Assembly (NCBI RefSeq): GCF_000274605.1 | Contig: NZ_AKNV01000005.1 | Location: 46,639 to 110,638 of the forward strand | Reading direction: 5' to 3' | Length of the DNA stretch: 64,000 bases | Origin: Helicobacter pylori NQ4053 | GTDB taxonomy: Bacteria > Campylobacterota > Campylobacteria > Campylobacterales > Helicobacteraceae | Part shown: in pieces, positions 60,583 through 64,000 of the stretch | How positions within the stretch are numbered: the first letter of the stretch is position 1 | Layout: each line of letters opens with the position of its first letter | Made by a program: the position numbers and the translations under genes | The notes under the pieces: generated by a model | Database searches by the model: none | What the model saw: only the letters and a program-made list of their open reading frames with translations | Told to the model about the DNA's origin: nothing

Positions 60583-60621
60583 TCACTCATAAGGGGCAAA
60601 CGCCCCAAAAGAGTGCTTTTT
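60583..60621 (+). terminator. Rho-independent terminator after hugZ
   Basis: Nested stem: CACTC-GGGGC / GCCCC-GAGTG, with small internal loops, followed by C and five T. It lies 7 nt after the hugZ stop and separates it from the adhesin gene. Confidence 0.75.
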
Positions 60622-60748
60622 AAAGAGGTTATGGCAAAATCAAGCTCTTTAGTATTTAATCTTAAAAAAAGCTAAAAGCCTTTTTATGGGCTAACACCAC
60701 ACAAAAAGCATCAAAATCAAAAAAATGACAAAATTTTTAAGAAAATGA

Positions 60749-60776
60749 CAAAAAAAAAAAAACGCTTTATGCTATA
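60749..60776 (+). promoter_or_regulatory. Adhesin promoter: poly-A12 with -10 box
   Basis: Twelve A (60749-60760) end 10 nt before a TATAAT (60771-60776), about 100 nt before the ATG. In bab genes the length of this A-run sets promoter strength by changing its place relative to the -10 box. A duplicated AAAATGACAAA block precedes it. Confidence 0.7.
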
Positions 60777-60876
60777 ATACTCCAAATACATTCCAATGCA
60801 AATGCATTCTAATACAAATGCGTTCCAATGTATGAAATCCCTAATACTAATCCAATTTAATCCAAAAAGGAGAAAC

Positions 60877-63099
60877 ATGAAAAAAACCCTTTTTCTCTCT
60901 CTCTCTCTCGTTTTTGCTCCACGCTGAAGACGACGGCTTTTACATGAGCGCAGGCTATCAAATCGGTGAAGCCGCTCAAATGGTGTCAAACACCAAAGGC
61001 ATCCAACAGCTTTCAGACAACTATGAAAACTTGAGCAAGCTTTTAACCAGATACAGCAAATTAAACACCTTCATCCAATTGGCCTCTGATCCGAGCGCGA
61101 TCAATGCGGCGCGTGAAAATCTGGGCGCGAGCGCGAAGAATTTGATCGGCGATAAAACCAACTCCCCGGCGTATCAAGCCGTGCTTTTAGCGATCAATGC
61201 GGCGGTAGGGTTTTGGAATGTCTTAGGCTATGTGACGCAATGCGGGGGTAACGCCAATGGTCAAAAAAGCACCTCTTCAACCACCATCTTCAACAACGAG
61301 CCAGGGTATCGATCCACTTCCATCACCTGTTCTTTGAACGGGTATACGCCTGGATACTACGGTCCTATGAGCATTGAGAATTTCAAAAAACTTAACGAAG
61401 CCTACCAAATCCTCCAAACGGCTTTAAAAAAAGGCTTGCCAGCGCTCAAAGAAAACAACGGAAAGGTTGATGTAACCTATACTTACACATGCTCAGGGGA
61501 GGGGAATAACAACTGCAGTCCCGAAGCAACAGGAGCGAACCAACAAAATAACAGAACCGCGACTAAAACCCAAACCATAGACGGCAAAAGCGTAACCACC
61601 ACGATCAGTTCAAAAGTGGTTGATAGCACAGCGAGTGGTAACACATCACATGTCTCCTACACCGAAATCACTAACAAATTAGAGGGTGTGCCTGATAGCG
61701 CTCAAGCGCTCTTAGCGCAAGCGAGCACGCTCATCAACACCATCAACGAAGCATGCCCGTATTTCCATGCTAATAATAGTAATGAGGCTAATGCCCCAAA
61801 ATTCTCTACTACTACTGGGAAAATATGCGGTGCTTTTTCACAAGAGATCAGCGCGATCCAAAAGATGATCACGGACGCGCAAGAGCTTGTCAATCAAACG
61901 AGCGTTATTAACAGCAATGAACAATCCGCTCAAGTGGGTGGTAATAATGGCAAGCCTTTCAACCCTTTCACAGACGCTAGCTTTGCGCAAGGCATGCTCG
62001 CTAACGCTAGCGCGCAAGCCAAAATGCTTGATTTATCCCATCAAGTGGGGCAAGCCATTAACCCAGAAAATCTTAGCGGGAATTTTAAAAATTTTGTTAC
62101 AGGCTTTTTAGCCACATGCAACAACCCCTCAACAGCTGGCACTAGTGGCACACAAGGTTCAGCTCCTGGCACAGTTACCACTCAAACTTTCGCTTCCGGT
62201 TGCGCCTATGTGGAACAAACCATAACGAACTTGAACAACAGCATCGCTCATTTTGGCACTCAAGAACAGCAGATACAGCAAGCCGAAAACATCGCTGACA
62301 CTTTGGTGAATTTCAAATCCAGATACAGCGAATTGGGCAACACCTATAACAGCATCACTACTGCGCTCTCTAGCATCCCTAACGCGCAAAGCTTGCAAAA
62401 TGCGGTGAGCAAAAGAATAACCCCTATAGCCCGCAAGGCATAGAAACCAACTACTACTTGAATCAAAATTCTTACAACCAAATCCAAACCATCAACCAAG
62501 AGTTAGGGCGTAACCCCTTTAGGAAAGTGGGCATCGTCAGCTCTCAAACCAACAACGGCGCGATGAATGGGATCGGTATTCAAGTGGGCTACAAACAATT
62601 TTTTGGCCAAAAAAGAAAGTGGGGCGCAAGATACTACGGCTTTTCTGATTACAACCATGCGTTTATTAAATCCAGCTTTTTCAACTCAGCTTCTGATGTG
62701 TGGACTTATGGCTTTGGAGCGGACGCCCTCTATAACTTCATCAACGATAAAGCCACCAATTTCTTAGGCAAAAACAACAAGCTTTCTGTGGGGCTTTTTG
62801 GAGGCATTGCGTTAGCCGGCACTTCATGGCTTAATTCTGAGTATGTGAATTTAGCCACCGTGAATAATGTCTATAACGCTAAACTGAATGTGGCGAATTT
62901 CCAATTCTTATTCAACATGGGAGTGAGGATGAATTTAGCCAGATCTAAGAAAAAAGGCAGCGATCATGTGGCTCAGCATGGGATTGAGTTAGGGCTTAAA
63001 ATCCCCACCATTAACACGAACTACTATTCCTTCATGGGGGCCGAACTCAAATACCGCAGACTCTATAGCGTGTATTTGAATTACGTGTTCGCTTACTAA
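60877..63099 (+). pseudogene. Bab-family adhesin, off by CT repeat and one poly-A base
   Basis: Outer membrane adhesin of the Hop group. ATG 60877 reads MKKTLFLSLSL and leaves frame at the CT7 repeat (60895-60908), stopping at once; eight CT give the signal LSLSLSFLLHA and mature EDDGFYMSAGYQIGEA. A second break at A4 (62411-62414) needs five A to pass into NPYSPQGIETNYYLNQNS. Repaired length is about 741 residues. The C-terminal barrel (62458-63099) ends in LNYVFAY, as in BabA/B/C. The mid part has the CSGEGNNNC four-residue-type loop and a VVDSTASGNTS stretch like the BabA fucosyl-binding region, so it looks BabA-like, though it sits at the locus next to hugZ. Not functional as read. Confidence 0.85.
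60895..60909 (+). repeat. CT7 repeat in the adhesin signal sequence
   Basis: Seven CT units plus C, in the hydrophobic part of the signal peptide. Repeat number sets the frame; seven is off, eight would be on. Known mechanism in babB, hopZ, oipA and others. Confidence 0.9.
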
Positions 63100-63745
63100 A
63101 AGCTCGCATTAAACCCCTTTGTGAAACTCCCTTTTTAAGGGGTTTCTTTTTAAACCCTTTGTTTTGGTAGGGGTTTAATTTTTTGTAAGTCCTTTGTTTT
63201 GTAATTCTTCTTTTTAATTGGGTTTCTTTTTAAATTCTTCTTTTTAAGGGTATTTCTTTTTTAAACTTTCTTTTTTTTTGGGGGGTTTGATCTTTTTCTT
63301 TTTGCTGATCCCCACTGCTTTCGCTTTTTAATCTTTGAGTTTTTTGGGGATTTTGATGAAAAATCCTTTTTAGCGTTTTTAGTGATTATTTAGTAGAAAA
63401 CTTGACGCTAAGTTAAGGTTTTTAAAAAAGCGTTCTTTAGGGGGATTTAGTAGGGTTAAAAGGGGGAGAATGATTTCAAATGCTTCCTATCTCTTTAATA
63501 AAATAAAACTCAATAAAATGAGTTTATTATAAAATCAAATCTAAAACGATTATTTTTCACTCACAGAACTTTTATTCTTTTAAACTTTTTTAAAATTTTT
63601 TACTAAAAGATCTTTTAATCTTTTCACTGATTTTTCAATCCGCTTCTTTTTAATCTTTTGATCTTTAATTTTTTCATTAACTTCCCAATCCGCTTTTCAA
63701 TCTTTAAGTTTTGATTTCTAGTTTATCCCACTCTATCGCTTGTGC
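63100..63745. other. AT-rich 646-bp gap with terminator and low-complexity runs
   Basis: After the adhesin terminator the sequence is a mix of T-runs and repeats such as TTCTTTTTAA. A T9 run and a G6 run lie near 63280. No convincing gene is seen on either strand. It ends at the promoter of the antitoxin-like gene. Confidence 0.5.
63111..63152 (+). terminator. Terminator after the adhesin gene
   Basis: Stem AAACCCCTT / AAGGGGTTT around a 17-nt loop, followed by CTTTTT. Starts 11 nt after the adhesin stop. Confidence 0.7.
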
Positions 63746-63751
63746 TATAAT
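63746..63751 (+). promoter_or_regulatory. Extended -10 promoter for the antitoxin-like gene
   Basis: TGTGCTATAAT, perfect -10 with TGC, 31 nt before the ATG at 63783; AAAAGGA is placed well as the ribosome site. Confidence 0.6.
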
Positions 63752-63782
63752 GAACTGATCTTATATTTTAAAAGGAATAAAT

Positions 63783-64000
63783 ATGCCAAACACCACCAAC
63801 AAAGATTACACCCAATACAGCGAAAAACAGCTTTTTAATTTAATCCATCAATTAGAGCAAAAAATCAAAAAGATGCAAAATGATAGAGTTTCTTTTAAAG
63901 AAAAAATGGCTAAAGAATTGGAAAAAAGGGATCAAAACTTTAAGGATAAAATAGACGCATTAAATGAACTCTTGCAAAAATCAGCCAAGCTTTTGATGAT
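63783..64000 (+). pseudogene. Antitoxin-like protein, 3' partial and frameshifted
   Basis: The start MPNTTNKDYTQYSEKQLFN is the shared N-terminus of H. pylori antitoxins such as HP0893/HP0895 (from memory). A coiled helix follows (residues 18-65). At an A5 run (63976-63980) the frame leaves the usual path; six A would give LLQKISQAFDD, as in the family. The gene runs off the window. A VapD-like toxin gene would be expected next by memory of this locus, but it is outside the window. Confidence 0.6.

Noticed and set aside
63200..63700. Possible CRISPR or direct-repeat array in the T-rich gap
   Set aside because: Repeats such as TTCTTTTTAA are short, uneven and without regular spacers.

Overview
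The window is Helicobacter pylori chromosome. It has low GC, short intergenic gaps, many ATGA or 7-8 nt gene overlaps, and a set of genes typical of this species: copA/copP, csd4, nixA, hofB, kgtP, flagellar genes, the pseudaminic acid genes pseF/pseG/pseH, nucT, a poly-Glu protein, hugZ and a bab-family adhesin. Comparisons with named strains come from memory of gene content, not from an alignment. One tRNA-Arg(GCG) is present. No rRNA, CRISPR array or intact insertion sequence was seen.

Layout. 1-3020: pssA (5' partial), a frameshifted copA and copP. 3679-6645: csd4, a FliS co-chaperone behind a sigma54-type promoter, and nixA. 6703-9876: an accessory block with a TOPRIM protein and an ATPase as an overlapping pair, a membrane-anchored Mrr-like nuclease and a lipoprotein, then msbA. 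11616-25535: hofB, pyrB, a lipoprotein, tlyA, ribF, tkt, an AddB-like gene, ftsK, kgtP and flgG. 25536-29249: decayed coding traces, an OLD-type ATPase/TOPRIM gene broken by one base near its N-terminus, and a DUF3883 nuclease-like gene. 29264-37149 (minus): lepA, dxs, fliH, fliG, fliF and a PAP2-like membrane protein. 37405-41476 (plus): pyrG, recJ and an RluA-type pseudouridine synthase. 41470-46133 (minus): an accessory membrane-protein locus with a lysozyme remnant, a dinucleotide repeat, Sel1-repeat remnants and several single-base frameshifts. 46193-49625: ruvX, dprA, minE, minD, ilvC and tRNA-Arg. 49710-55592: nadE, lpxK, pseH, pseG, pseF, flgH, a Hor-family porin-like protein and nucT. 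55734-60576: the poly-Glu protein, gmk, tatA, argS and hugZ. 60577-64000: a bab-family adhesin gene that is out of frame at a CT repeat and again at a poly-A run, an AT-rich gap, and the start of an antitoxin-like gene.

How the parts work together. Copper export (copA/copP), nickel uptake (nixA) and haem handling (hugZ) are metal functions. fliF/fliG/fliH, flgG, flgH, the FliS co-chaperone and pseF/pseG/pseH serve building and glycosylating the flagellum. csd4 shapes the helical cell. ftsK, minD and minE act in division.

The most interesting regions are the ATPase+TOPRIM pair at 6703-8569 and the fused OLD-type gene at 26003-28337, both candidates for phage defence, and the 41.5-46.1 kb membrane locus, whose function I do not recognise and which looks controlled or decayed through simple repeats. 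At least eight genes differ from an intact frame by one repeat unit. This is either phase variation and decay or homopolymer sequencing error, and the raw reads should be checked before a biological reading is trusted.
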